Part shown: positions 33,882 through 44,612 of the stretch, in pieces
Layout of the letters: each line of letters starts with the position of its first letter
Numbering within the stretch: the first letter of the stretch is position 1
Assembly (NCBI RefSeq): GCF_028688795.1
Contig: NZ_JAQTXM010000003.1
Span: 1 to 64,000 of the forward strand
Length of the DNA stretch: 64,000 nt
Reading direction: 5' to 3'
Source: Rhodoferax sp.
GTDB taxonomy: Bacteria; Pseudomonadota; Gammaproteobacteria; Burkholderiales; Burkholderiaceae_C
Made by a program: the position numbers and the translations under genes
Notes under the pieces: model-generated
Told to the model about the DNA's origin: nothing
The model's database searches: none
The model's input: the letters and a program-made list of their open reading frames with translations, nothing else

Positions 33882-35159
33882 TCAAAAAAGCTGCCACTCA
33901 AGTGCTATTGAATCAGTAGCTTCTTGCGCTTTATTAATAAGGGCTACAGGCTCATTTTTCATAAATTCTGCATGTTCTTCGGCTTTCATCAGCGAGCCCA
34001 CACGCACACCCAGCAGGCGCAGGCGCTGGCTCAGCGGCACACGTTTGAGGCATAACCCGGCAATTTTTCGGATGGTTTGGGCATCACCGGTGTGGTTGGG
34101 CAGGGTATGGTCGCGGGTGACGCTTTTGAAGTCGTCATAACGCAGCTTGATGCCCACGGTTTTACCCACGTAGCCTTTGCGGGCCAAGTCGTCCGCCACC
34201 TGCTCGCACAGCTGGGTGAAGATGGCGCCCAATTCGGCTTTGTCGCGCACGGCGTGCAGATCGCGCTCAAAGGTGGTTTCACGGCTGATGGACACCGGTT
34301 CGCTGCTCAGCACCACCGGGCGTTCGTCTTGGCCGTGGGCCGCCTCAAACAGCCAGGCACCGGTTTTTTGGCCAAAGTGGTCAATCAGCCAGTCAATGTC
34401 TTTTTGCGCCAGCTCGCCAATGGTGTGGATGCCGAAGCTTTGCAGCTTTTCATCGGCTTTGGGGCCGATGCCGTTGATTTTTCGGCACGCCAGTGGCCAT
34501 ATCTTGCTGTGCAGGTCTTCTTCAAACACGATGGCAATGCCGTTGGGTTTGTTGAACTCGCTGGCCATTTTGGCCAGCAGCTTGTTGGGCGCCACGCCCA
34601 CCGAGCAGGTCAGGCCGGTGGCATCGAAAATGCTTTTTTGGATGAGTCGCGCCAGCACCCGGCCGCCTTCGCGCTGGCCACCGGGCACTGCGGTGAAGTC
34701 GATGAACACCTCGTCAATGCCACGGTTTTCCATCAGCGGTGCAATGTCCCCGATGATGGCCTTGAAGGCGTTTGAGTAGCGCCTGATCTCAGTAAAGTCC
34801 ACCGGTAGCAGAATGGCTTGCGGACAGAGCTTGGCGGCCTTCATCAGCCCCATGGCTGAGCCCACGCCAAACTGCCGTGCTGCGTAAGTGGCGGTGGTGA
34901 TGACACCGCGCCCGGTGTAGCCCTGAAGCAGGGGAAAAGCCGCAACCGGAATCTTGTTCAGCGGCCGGTCAGCTTGCGCGCCCTTGAAGGCTTCGTCCTC
35001 AGACCTGCGCCCGCCGCCAATCACCACCGGCAAACCCTTGAGTTGCGGGTAACGCAGCAACTCCACCGACGCATAAAACGCGTCCATGTCGAGGTGCGCA
35101 ATGCGCCGGCGCATCGTTGCGGCTGGCATCGGGCCCTGGGGTGTGGCGTGAAGTGGCAT
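33882..35159 (-). CDS. dinB: DNA polymerase IV (Y-family translesion polymerase)
   Basis: A 425-residue Y-family polymerase. IAHLDMDAFYASVE and ENRGIDEVFIDFTAV hold the catalytic acidic residues; GLTCSVGVAPNKLLAKMASEFNKP and a helix-hairpin-helix INGIGPKADEKLQSFGI follow, then the little-finger domain. It extends replication past lesions. The C-terminal tail from about residue 392 (EPVALINKAQEATDS, then IALEWQLF) is largely encoded by a family A repeat; the final EWQLF could act as a clamp-binding motif. ATGs further downstream (MPAATMRRR) are alternative starts; the true N-terminus is probably near MRRRIAHLD. Confidence 0.94.
   Translation of the reverse strand: MPLHATPQGPMPAATMRRRIAHLDMDAFYASVELLRYPQLKGLPVVIGGGRRSEDEAFKGAQADRPLNKIPVAAFPLLQGYTGRGVITTATYAARQFGVGSAMGLMKAAKLCPQAILLPVDFTEIRRYSNAFKAIIGDIAPLMENRGIDEVFIDFTAVPGGQREGGRVLARLIQKSIFDATGLTCSVGVAPNKLLAKMASEFNKPNGIAIVFEEDLHSKIWPLACRKINGIGPKADEKLQSFGIHTIGELAQKDIDWLIDHFGQKTGAWLFEAAHGQDERPVVLSSEPVSISRETTFERDLHAVRDKAELGAIFTQLCEQVADDLARKGYVGKTVGIKLRYDDFKSVTRDHTLPNHTGDAQTIRKIAGLCLKRVPLSQRLRLLGVRVGSLMKAEEHAEFMKNEPVALINKAQEATDSIALEWQLF
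33899..33960 (+). repeat. Family A palindromic element forming the dinB tail
   Basis: Plus-strand AATCAGTAGCTTCTTGCGCT, then ATAAGGGCTACAGGCTCATT matches the family, antisense to dinB. It is translated on the complementary strand in the P-V-A-L-I-N-K-A-Q-E-A-T frame, the same antisense frame used by the uvrA copy at 55188 ([12 protein letters not shown]). Confidence 0.85.
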
Positions 35160-35262
35160 AAAGTCGCGGTCTGGGGGTGTGGTATTTACACCAAGTCAAT
35201 AAAGTGCCTGTTTTTTTTGAGTTAAGCGGCACAATACTGCAAATTAGTCAATAGGTGGTTCC

Positions 35263-37950
35263 ATGGATAAGCATTTTTTAAGCGCTCTTTTTTCACCAGC
35301 CTCTATTGTGGTGTTTGCCGGCAAGCCCGACGAGCCTGAGTCCCAGACGCCGCAGGCCAAGGTGTTGCACCAGGCCATCACCGCGCAGCGCTTCACTGGC
35401 ACGCTCACCTTTCTGGACATTCATTCAACCGGCACCTTGGCTGATTTGGCCACCGTGCATGCGGACCTGGCCATCATTGCCTTGCCTGCGGCTGAGGTGT
35501 CTGCCGCGCTTGAAATCGCCGGGCGCATCAAGTGCCGCGCCGCCTTGGTGATTTCCAGCGGCATTGATGCCGCCCATGCAGCCGAGTTGCACAAGATTGC
35601 CACGCGCGATGGTATTTACCTGCTGGGGCCAAATTGCCTGGGCTTTCAGCGCCCGCAGTTGCAGCTCAACGCCAGTGTGGCGGGCGATTTGGCGTCGCAT
35701 GGGCCGCTGGCGCTGGTGTCGCAATCTGGCGCGCTCACCGCATCCATTCTGGACTGGGCCAAGAAGAACGCAGTGGGGTTTTCTACAGTGGTGTCACTTG
35801 GGCCAAACACTGCCGTGGACATGGCACAAGTGCTTGATTTTTTGGCCTCGGACGCCCAGACGCACAGCATTGTGGTGTACCTGGAAGGCATCACCAACGC
35901 CCGGCGCTTCATGAGCGCCCTGCGCGCAGCGGCCAACGCCAAGCCGGTGGTGGTGCTCAAGGCCGGCCGCAAGGCGCCTGGTAACCGCGCTGCGCTGACA
36001 CATTCGGGCACCATTGTGGGCAGCGACGATGTGTTTGATGCCGCCTTGCGCCGTGCCGGTGCTGTGCGGGTGCGCTCTTTTGTGGCGCTGTTCTCGGCCG
36101 CCAAGTGCCTGGCCTCGCGCTACAAACCGGTGGGCAAACGCCTGGCTGTGGTCACGAATGGCGGTGGCCCAGGGGTGTTGGCCGCTGACTGGATCAGTGA
36201 AATCAACCTTGAGATGGGTCGCCTGACCCCTGAGCAGGCCTTGGTGCTCAAGCCCTTGATGCCACCGCTTGCCACCTTGACGGATTTGATTGATGTGTCG
36301 GAAGACGCGGGCCCGGAGCAGTACCGTGCCGCCATTGAAGCCCTGAGCAAGGCGCCGCAGGTGGATGGTATTTTGGTGATCTATTCGCCCAAGATGGGTG
36401 CTGACGGCGACGCCGTGGCCAGTGCCATTGCCGGTTTTAACCGCCATGTGAGCAAGCCACTGCTGACCTGCTGGATGGGTGATGCGACAGTTGGCGATGC
36501 ACGCAAAATTCTCAACGATGCCGCTATTCCCACCTTCCGCACGCCAGAGGCAGCGGTGGGTGCGTTTGGCAACATTGCCTCGTTTTATCAAAACCAGCAG
36601 TTGCTGCAGCAAACGCCGCCGCCCTTGTCGGATCTGAAGCAGCCCGACATTGAAGGCGCGCGCCTGTTGATTGACAGCGTGCTGGCCGAGCGACGCAAGG
36701 TGCTGACCGAGATGGAGTCCAAGGCGCTGTTGGCGGCCTTTCACATTCCCGTGACCAAAACCATTTTGGCGCGCAGTGCCAATGAAGCCATCATGATCGC
36801 CACGCAGCTGGGCTTTCCGGTGGCGCTGAAAATTGACTCGCCCGACATCAGCCACAAGTCAGATGTGCAGGGCGTGGCCTTGAACATCCTGAACGCCACC
36901 AGCGTGCGTGACACCTATCTGGACATGATCCAGGCAGTGTCCAAGCTGCAGCCCGGCGCCCGAATCAATGGCGTGACGATTCAGAACATGTCCAACCAGC
37001 GGCGTGGCCGTGAGGTGTGTGTGGGTTTGGTGACCGACGCACCGTTTGGCCCGGCCATTGCTTTTGGCGCGGGCGGCACCATGATCGAGCTCATCAACGA
37101 CCGCACCATGGAGTTGCCGCCCCTGAACCAGTTTCTGGCACGCCGCCTGATTGAGCGCTCACGCGTGGCAGAAACACTTGGCGTGTGGCGCGGCGCCCCG
37201 GCGGTGAACATGGTGGCACTGGAGCAAATTTTGCTGCGTGTGTCTGAAATGGTGTGCGAGCTGCCGCAACTGCGCGAGATGGACATCAACCCCATCATCG
37301 TGGACGAGTCTGGTGCGCTGGCGGTGGATGCGCGCATTGTGGTGGACAACGCGGCGCCATCGGTGCGCCATTACAACCATCTGGCGATATTGCCCTACCC
37401 GTCACAACACGAGCAGCTGTGCATGCTGGCCGGTGGTGGCGAATACATCGTGCGCCCGGTGCATCCGGACGATGCCACCATGCTGCAGGCCTTTGTGCGT
37501 GGCTTGTCGCCCGAGAGCCGTTATTTCCGGTTTGTCTCAAGCATGCAGGAGCTGCCCGCCACCATGCTGTCGCGCTTCACGCTGATTGACTACGACCGTG
37601 AAATGGCGCTGGTGGCCCTGGTCACCGAAGAATCCAAAGATGACAAGGGCAACACCGTTGAGACCACGCGCATTGTGGGTGTGTCGCGCTACATCACCAA
37701 CCCGGACCGCGCCAGTTGCGAATTTTCGCTGGTGGTGGCTGATGAGTTCAAGGGGCGTGGCCTGGGCTCACGGTTGATGTTGTCCATCATGGACTTTGCG
37801 CGTGAAAAAGGCCTGACCGAAATTGAAGGCTTGGTGCTGGCCAACAACCCCAACATGCTCAAGCTCATGAAGGGGCTGGGCTTTGTCGTGAAGTCGTTCC
37901 CTGAAGACCCGGACTTCAAACTGGTGACACATCACTTGCAGGTGGTTTGA
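35263..37950 (+). CDS. Pat-type protein lysine acetyltransferase (acyl-CoA synthetase-like plus GNAT)
   Basis: An 895-residue protein of the PatZ/YfiQ type. The N-terminal part is an NDP-forming acyl-CoA synthetase-like region: a CoA-binding domain (IYLLGPNCLGFQRP, residues about 10-135), succinyl-CoA-ligase-like domains (LVSQSGALTASILDW, VVLKAGRK), then an ATP-grasp domain (about 470-700, FPVALKIDSPDISHKSDVQGV, FGAGGTMIELI). Residues about 720-895 are a GNAT acetyltransferase with EFKGRGLGSRLMLSIMDFA as the acetyl-CoA loop. Pat enzymes acetylate acyl-CoA synthetases and other metabolic enzymes. The synthetase part probably only senses acyl-CoA. It diverges from dinB. Confidence 0.93.
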   Translation: MDKHFLSALFSPASIVVFAGKPDEPESQTPQAKVLHQAITAQRFTGTLTFLDIHSTGTLADLATVHADLAIIALPAAEVSAALEIAGRIKCRAALVISSGIDAAHAAELHKIATRDGIYLLGPNCLGFQRPQLQLNASVAGDLASHGPLALVSQSGALTASILDWAKKNAVGFSTVVSLGPNTAVDMAQVLDFLASDAQTHSIVVYLEGITNARRFMSALRAAANAKPVVVLKAGRKAPGNRAALTHSGTIVGSDDVFDAALRRAGAVRVRSFVALFSAAKCLASRYKPVGKRLAVVTNGGGPGVLAADWISEINLEMGRLTPEQALVLKPLMPPLATLTDLIDVSEDAGPEQYRAAIEALSKAPQVDGILVIYSPKMGADGDAVASAIAGFNRHVSKPLLTCWMGDATVGDARKILNDAAIPTFRTPEAAVGAFGNIASFYQNQQLLQQTPPPLSDLKQPDIEGARLLIDSVLAERRKVLTEMESKALLAAFHIPVTKTILARSANEAIMIATQLGFPVALKIDSPDISHKSDVQGVALNILNATSVRDTYLDMIQAVSKLQPGARINGVTIQNMSNQRRGREVCVGLVTDAPFGPAIAFGAGGTMIELINDRTMELPPLNQFLARRLIERSRVAETLGVWRGAPAVNMVALEQILLRVSEMVCELPQLREMDINPIIVDESGALAVDARIVVDNAAPSVRHYNHLAILPYPSQHEQLCMLAGGGEYIVRPVHPDDATMLQAFVRGLSPESRYFRFVSSMQELPATMLSRFTLIDYDREMALVALVTEESKDDKGNTVETTRIVGVSRYITNPDRASCEFSLVVADEFKGRGLGSRLMLSIMDFAREKGLTEIEGLVLANNPNMLKLMKGLGFVVKSFPEDPDFKLVTHHLQVV

Positions 37951-37959
37951 GTTGCACTG

Positions 37960-37986
37960 CTTCGCCCCGCCTTAGGCGGAGCGAAG
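37960..37986. terminator. Hairpin between convergent pat-type gene and lldD
   Basis: CTTCGCCCCGCC, loop TTA, GGCGGAGCGAAG pair at 11 of 12 positions between the stops at 37950 and 37991. There is no strong T-run, but the position between convergent genes supports a shared terminator. Confidence 0.75.
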
Positions 37987-37990
37987 ACAG

Positions 37991-39154
37991 TCATTGGCTA
38001 ATCGTCGGGTACGTTCCCTGCAACAAAATTCCCTTGTCTACGGCATCGATCTGCGTGCGCCCGCAAAAAGCCATCGTCAAGTCAAGCTCCTTGTGGATGA
38101 TCTCAAGTGCTTTTGTCACGCCTTGCTCGCCCATGGCGCCTAAACCATAGAGGAAGGCGCGGCCAATGTAGGTGCCACGGGCACCCAGGGCACGGGCTTT
38201 CAGTACATCTTGGCCTGACCGAATGCCGCCGTCCATGTGCACCTCGATCTGGTTGCCGACCGCGTCAACGATGGCGGGCAGGGCCGAAATAGAGGAGGGC
38301 GCACCGTCCAACTGGCGCCCGCCGTGGTTGCTGACGATCAGCGCGTCGGCGCCTGAGTTGACGGCCAGGCGCGCGTCTTCCACGTCCTGAATGCCTTTCA
38401 GGATGAGCTTGCCACCCCAGCGTTTCTTGATCCACTCGACATCGTTCCAACTCAAGGCTGGGTCAAACTGTTTGGCAGTCCATTCGCTCAGCGTGCCCAT
38501 GTTCTCAATGCCCTTGACGTGGCCCACAATGTTGCCAAAGCCACGGCGTTGCGTGCCCAACATGCCCAGTCCCCAACGCGGCTTCGTCATCATGTTGAGG
38601 ATGTTGCGCGCGGTCAGTTTGGGCGGGGCTGACAGACCGTTGCGAATGTCGTTGTGGCGCTGGCCGATGATTTGAAGATCCAGCGTGAGCATCAGCGCTG
38701 AGCAGTTGGCGGCTTTGGCGCGGTCTATCAAGCGCTCGATGTAATCGCGGTCTTTCATCACATAAAGCTGAAACCAGAACGGGTGACCGCCGGTCTCTTT
38801 GGCCACGTCTTCTATCGAGCAAATGCTCATGGTCGACAGCGTGAACGGTATGCCGAATTTCTTGGCCGCATTGGCCGCCTTGATTTCACCGTCGGCACTC
38901 TGCATGCCGGTCAAGCCGGTGGGTGCAATGGCCACCGGCATGGCGACTTTTTGCCCGATCATGGTGCTGGCGGTGCTGCGGTTTTCCATGTTGATGGCAA
39001 CACGCTGGCGCAGCTTGATCTTCTGAAAATCATCGCTGTTGGCGCGGTAGGTGGATTCGGTCCAGCTGCCGGAGTCGGCGTATTGGTAAAACATGCGTGG
39101 CACGCGTTTTTGCGCCAAAACGCGCAGGTCTTCAATGTTGGTGATGATGGGCAT
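37991..39154 (-). CDS. lldD: FMN-dependent L-lactate dehydrogenase (alpha-hydroxy-acid oxidase family)
   Basis: A 387-residue FMN enzyme of the alpha-hydroxy-acid dehydrogenase family. MFYQYADSGSWTE, PVAIAPTGLTGMQ, WFQLYVMKDRDY, ALMLTLDLQIIGQRHND, and the catalytic SNHGGRQLDGAPS (His base and Arg) plus HMDGGIRSGQDVLKARALGA are visible. L-lactate is the likeliest substrate, but related 2-hydroxy acids cannot be excluded. The ATG at 39154 gives the standard MPIITNIEDLR start; the long in-frame upstream extension overlaps the divergent methyltransferase and is not conserved. Confidence 0.93.
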   Translation of the reverse strand: MPIITNIEDLRVLAQKRVPRMFYQYADSGSWTESTYRANSDDFQKIKLRQRVAINMENRSTASTMIGQKVAMPVAIAPTGLTGMQSADGEIKAANAAKKFGIPFTLSTMSICSIEDVAKETGGHPFWFQLYVMKDRDYIERLIDRAKAANCSALMLTLDLQIIGQRHNDIRNGLSAPPKLTARNILNMMTKPRWGLGMLGTQRRGFGNIVGHVKGIENMGTLSEWTAKQFDPALSWNDVEWIKKRWGGKLILKGIQDVEDARLAVNSGADALIVSNHGGRQLDGAPSSISALPAIVDAVGNQIEVHMDGGIRSGQDVLKARALGARGTYIGRAFLYGLGAMGEQGVTKALEIIHKELDLTMAFCGRTQIDAVDKGILLQGTYPTISQ

Positions 39155-39295
39155 GGCTGAAATCCTTATGGCCTGATGGGGTGTGCTGCATGTTACGTGG
39201 CTCGCGTCATTGTGTGCGCACTGAAGAGCGGTGCATGGTTCTGTCGGTCTTTCCTTGGTAGACTTTGCTTGTTGCCCATTCACGAGCCTTTGCGC

Positions 39296-40312
39296 ATGAC
39301 CTCTATCGACCATGCGCTTAGCGCAGCCCTTGAAAACCGTCAGACCTTGCTGTCCAACTTGCATCAGCAAGGCACCGACTGTTATCGCCTGTTTCACGGC
39401 AGTCAGGAGGGCGCCGGCGGGCTGACCATTGACCGGTATGGGCCGCAGTTGTTGGTGCAGAGTTTTCACCAGAGCCTGCCGCCTGACCAGTTGCAGCGAC
39501 TGGCTGACCAGTGCGGGCGCACCCTTAATGAGCCTCTGCTGCTGGTGTACAACGACCGCTCGCAGGGTAACTCCCGGATCGATCGGAACGATCCGGTCTA
39601 CCAGGCCGAGGTAGCCGCACTGGCCGACCTGATTGGCCATGAATGGGGGCTTAACTACCGCATACGGGGCCGCCATGCCGGGCAGGACCCACTGCTTTTT
39701 CTAGATTTGCGCAACGCTCGCGGCTGGGTGAAGCAACACAGCGCCGGGAAGTCGGTACTCAACCTGTTTGCCTATACCTGTGGTGTCGGTTTATGTGCTG
39801 CAGCGGGTGGCGCACGCGAAGTCGTCAATCTGGATTTTGCCGATGGCAATCTGGCGGTCGGACGCGAGAACGGGGCGCTGAATCCTGCGTTGATCGGCAT
39901 GCAGTTTGTTCAGTCCGATTACTTTCCGGCCATTCGCCAACTGGCTGGTCTGCCGGTGGGGGGCCGGCGCGGCCATCAACTCCCGAACTATCCGCGACTG
40001 CAGCAGCGCCAGTTTGACCTGGTGTTGCTTGACCCCCCAGCCTGGGCAAAAAGTGCGTTCGGCACGGTTGATTTGCTGCGTGACTACCAGAGTTTGCTCA
40101 AACCTGCGATTCTGGCCACGGCTGACGATGGCGTCTTAATTTGCTGCAACAACCTGGCCAAGGTGGCCATGGCCGACTGGCGCGAGCAGGTGCTGCGCTG
40201 CGCCGACAAGCTGGGGCGGCCAGTGCGCGACTGCCAGCTACTGGCGCCGGGTGCCGACTTTCCTTCGACCGACGGACAACCTCCATTGAAAACGCTGGTA
40301 TTGCAGTTTTGA
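39296..40312 (+). CDS. Class I SAM-dependent methyltransferase (RlmI-like)
   Basis: A 338-residue methyltransferase. A PUA-like/EEHEE-type N-terminal part (CYRLFHGSQEGAGGLTIDRYG) is followed by FLDLRNARGWVKQHSAGKSVLNLFAYTCGVGLCAAAGGA (SAM site), VVNLDFADGNLAVGREN and the catalytic-site LVLLDPPAWAKSAFG. This is the COG1092 group, which includes 23S rRNA cytosine C5 methyltransferases such as RlmI; whether it acts on rRNA here is inference. The ATG at 39296 precedes the conserved part. Codon use (frequent CGG, GAT, GTA) differs somewhat from neighbours, which may hint at transfer. Confidence 0.88.
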   Translation: MTSIDHALSAALENRQTLLSNLHQQGTDCYRLFHGSQEGAGGLTIDRYGPQLLVQSFHQSLPPDQLQRLADQCGRTLNEPLLLVYNDRSQGNSRIDRNDPVYQAEVAALADLIGHEWGLNYRIRGRHAGQDPLLFLDLRNARGWVKQHSAGKSVLNLFAYTCGVGLCAAAGGAREVVNLDFADGNLAVGRENGALNPALIGMQFVQSDYFPAIRQLAGLPVGGRRGHQLPNYPRLQQRQFDLVLLDPPAWAKSAFGTVDLLRDYQSLLKPAILATADDGVLICCNNLAKVAMADWREQVLRCADKLGRPVRDCQLLAPGADFPSTDGQPPLKTLVLQF

Positions 40313-40450
40313 TTTTCTACCATTCAGTAGAGGAAAAACGGCGATAAGTAGCCCAGTGGTGCTGCCGCGCATTTGCTTGCAGTGGTTGAACGCAGGGGTC
40401 TGGCAGCGGGTGAGCTGAGCGCTGGCCTGCGGTGCCAGGACATCGCGTAA

Positions 40451-40541
40451 ACTTCTCCTCGCCCGGGGTGTGCTGCTTGCCAGCACTGAGATGGTTTTCC
40501 AAACCCGCGAACTTGATCCGGTTGATACCGGCGTAAGAAGT
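40451..40541 (+). ncRNA. TPP (thiamine pyrophosphate) riboswitch
   Basis: The THI-box landmarks are all present: GCCCGGGGTGTGCTGC, CACTGAGATGG, AACCCGCGAACTTGATCCGG and ATACCGGCGTAAGAAGTG. The closing stem P1 is formed by ACTTCT at the start and AGAAGT at the end. It lies about 150 bp upstream of the thiC start on the same strand. Binding of thiamine pyrophosphate is expected to shut off thiC translation or transcription. Confidence 0.95.
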
Positions 40542-40553
40542 GCCAAGCGTTAG

Positions 40554-42569
<2,016 letters not shown>

Positions 42570-42713
42570 AAGAGCGTTGGCGGTTAGTTGCCCGTCGGTT
42601 CAAGAGTGGGCAACTTATGCAGTCAACAGATGTTTGGGTTGGCGGGCAGGGCGGCTACGGTATTCAGACCTGCCCGCTGCGCCATCTTGGGTGGCTGAAA
42701 GTGTGCCGTGCCT

Positions 42714-43781
42714 TCAGCCCCTGCTGTAGGCCTTGATGAACCGGCGGTCACTCCAGTCTTTAAGCCAGACAACCCAGCGTCCCTGTGCGGACCAGTTGCC
42801 CCAACTGGCAATGGCGCGTTGGTTGCCGCAGGCCAAGAAATTCAAGGTTTTGGCTTGTGGCGCACAGGGGCTGGGTTCAATGCCTGCCAGCACGGCGCGC
42901 AGGTTTTTGATCAGCGACAGATTCAGGTCGACACGAGTGTCCCCGTCACCGGCGACGAACACCTGCGGGTGGCTAACAGAGCGTTGATAAACGTCTACCG
43001 CCACAAAGCCTTGCGTATCCAGCGCCAAACCGCTGTTGCCCAACCACTCGGGTGCCTGAGCGCCGGTGGCGATGATCGGCACGTCGCTGGCCAGGCGCGC
43101 GCCACTGGCCAGCGTCACTTCGCCCGCGCCAATGCCAACCACACGTTCCTGAATCACGGTAATGGCGCGAGCCTTGAGCGCCTGCAGCATCATGGATTGC
43201 ACTGCGGCCGGGTAATTGGTGCCCACCGCAGCGTCACCGCTGAGCAGGGTGACCGACGATGCCGGCAGGCGGTGCGCCACAGCGCAGGCGAGCTCAAACC
43301 CGGTGGCACCACCGCCGATGACGGCAAAGCGCAAGGGCTTTTGCCGGGCCAATTCAAGCACTTTGGGCCAGAGCGCGCCAAAGGGTTCAAGTGGCAGCGC
43401 AAAAAGCGCATGTTCTCGTGCGCCTGGCATCATCTGCTCAGTTTTTTGCTTGTCCAGCATCGGGCCAGGGTTGATGGACAACACGTCGAAGGTGTGGGTG
43501 CTGCCGTCGTCAAGCGTCACAGTGCGTGCGACCGCATCAAGGTTGACGGCATGCCGCTGTAACCAGGTTACGGCCGGGTTGTTTGCAAAGCGCTCAAGCG
43601 GGATCACGCAGTCTTGTACTGTGTGATGGCCCGCAACAAAACCCGGCAGCATGCCAACATACAGCGGCTGCTGGTAGGGCGCCACCAGCGTGATCTGCAC
43701 CCCGGCCAGCGGTTGCGCAGCCAGGGTAGACAGCAGGTGCAGATGGGCATGGCCTGCGCCGAGCATCACCAGGTGTTTCAT
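42714..43781 (-). CDS. FAD-dependent pyridine nucleotide-disulfide oxidoreductase family protein
   Basis: A 355-residue flavoprotein with MLGAGHAHLHLLSTLA as the first nucleotide-binding motif, LRFAVIGGGATGFELACAVAHRL as the second, and VFVAGDGDTRVD as the FAD C-terminal motif. The GHAHLHLL variant and lack of a CxxC redox pair place it with NDH-2-like or selenide-water-dikinase-associated oxidoreductases, not disulfide reductases. The electron acceptor is unknown. It is the last gene of a minus-strand run with the CDP-alcohol phosphatidyltransferase and DUF3047 genes, 42 bp after the latter. ATG at 43781. Confidence 0.86.
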   Translation of the reverse strand: MKHLVMLGAGHAHLHLLSTLAAQPLAGVQITLVAPYQQPLYVGMLPGFVAGHHTVQDCVIPLERFANNPAVTWLQRHAVNLDAVARTVTLDDGSTHTFDVLSINPGPMLDKQKTEQMMPGAREHALFALPLEPFGALWPKVLELARQKPLRFAVIGGGATGFELACAVAHRLPASSVTLLSGDAAVGTNYPAAVQSMMLQALKARAITVIQERVVGIGAGEVTLASGARLASDVPIIATGAQAPEWLGNSGLALDTQGFVAVDVYQRSVSHPQVFVAGDGDTRVDLNLSLIKNLRAVLAGIEPSPCAPQAKTLNFLACGNQRAIASWGNWSAQGRWVVWLKDWSDRRFIKAYSRG

Positions 43782-43823
43782 TTGCGGTGGGTGGAATTCA
43801 GGTTGCGGGACAAGTCAGGAAGA

Positions 43824-44612
43824 CTAGGGCAGCCAGTGGAGTCGGCCCAAGTAGCCCAGGCTGCTGCCTTGCGTATTGTCGCTGTCGGCCCCCACGGCAA
43901 TGGCGGTGATGGGTGGCAGAGCCTGGCTTTCCTGGCCAAACAGCAAAGCGAAATCTTCAGACACGTGCCGGCTCTGGCTGGCCCATTGGCCAATGGGCGT
44001 CTCGGTGCCGTTCAGCACGATGTAGCGAACCCGAGCGGTGTAAGGGTTCGCGCCCCGGCTGCCTGCCGGGTAGCGGCTGTCCCACAGGTAGCAAAGCGTG
44101 GCGTTGGGCAGGTTTTGCTCGGTGGCTGTGCGCGCCAGGTTCAATGCGGCGCGTTGAAAAATCGGGATGTCAGCGATGGGTTGGTCAAACATCACGCACA
44201 CCTTCAGGGCAGCATCGTCACCCGCCTTGGTCCGGATGTCGGCTGCGTTCAGGGGCAGTTGCAGCCGCCAGCGCCAGTTAAGCGTTTTAGGTGTGTTGCC
44301 CTGCCAATTGTGGGTCAGCACGCCATAGGAGGCTTGGCTGCGCAACTGGAGCACGCCCTCGCCGTCCAGCGTGATCGGTTCAAATTCGGTAAGCGGCGCC
44401 TTGCCCCTTGGTAAGCCGGTGAGTTTCCAGGCCGGGTTAAGTGCACTGGAGCTTGGGCTGGCAAATGGTGCCAGGGCAGGTATCGACTGCTGCGCTTGGC
44501 TTGCATTTAGAATATTTTGACTAAACGAGGCTCTAGGCCATATACATAAAGCGCAAACAGCTATTAAATATAGAGTGGCTTTAGGGCTTTGGATGATCGC
44601 GTAATGGCTCAT
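43824..44612 (-). CDS. DUF3047 family exported protein
   Basis: A 262-residue protein of DUF3047: LTHNWQGNTPKTLNWRWRL, ALKVCVMFDQP, LCYLWDSRYPAGS and RVRYIVLNGTE are recognisable. The function is unknown. Residues 1-32 form a signal peptide (YAIIQSPKATLYLIAVCALC with a cleavage region near PRASFSQ). Most of that signal peptide is encoded by a family A repeat at 44508-44584. The ATG at 44612 overlaps the stop of the upstream CDP-alcohol phosphatidyltransferase gene as ATGA, which supports this start and translational coupling. Confidence 0.85.
   Translation of the reverse strand: MSHYAIIQSPKATLYLIAVCALCIWPRASFSQNILNASQAQQSIPALAPFASPSSSALNPAWKLTGLPRGKAPLTEFEPITLDGEGVLQLRSQASYGVLTHNWQGNTPKTLNWRWRLQLPLNAADIRTKAGDDAALKVCVMFDQPIADIPIFQRAALNLARTATEQNLPNATLCYLWDSRYPAGSRGANPYTARVRYIVLNGTETPIGQWASQSRHVSEDFALLFGQESQALPPITAIAVGADSDNTQGSSLGYLGRLHWLP
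44508..44584 (-). repeat. Family A palindromic element encoding the DUF3047 signal peptide
   Basis: On the minus strand: ATTTAATAGCTGTTTGCGCT, then TATGTATATGGCCTAGAGCC. It is in sense orientation and read as L-I-A-V-C-A-L-C-I-W-P-R-A-S, the same frame as the CDP-alcohol phosphatidyltransferase copy. The translation supplies the hydrophobic core and the region before cleavage. Confidence 0.85.
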
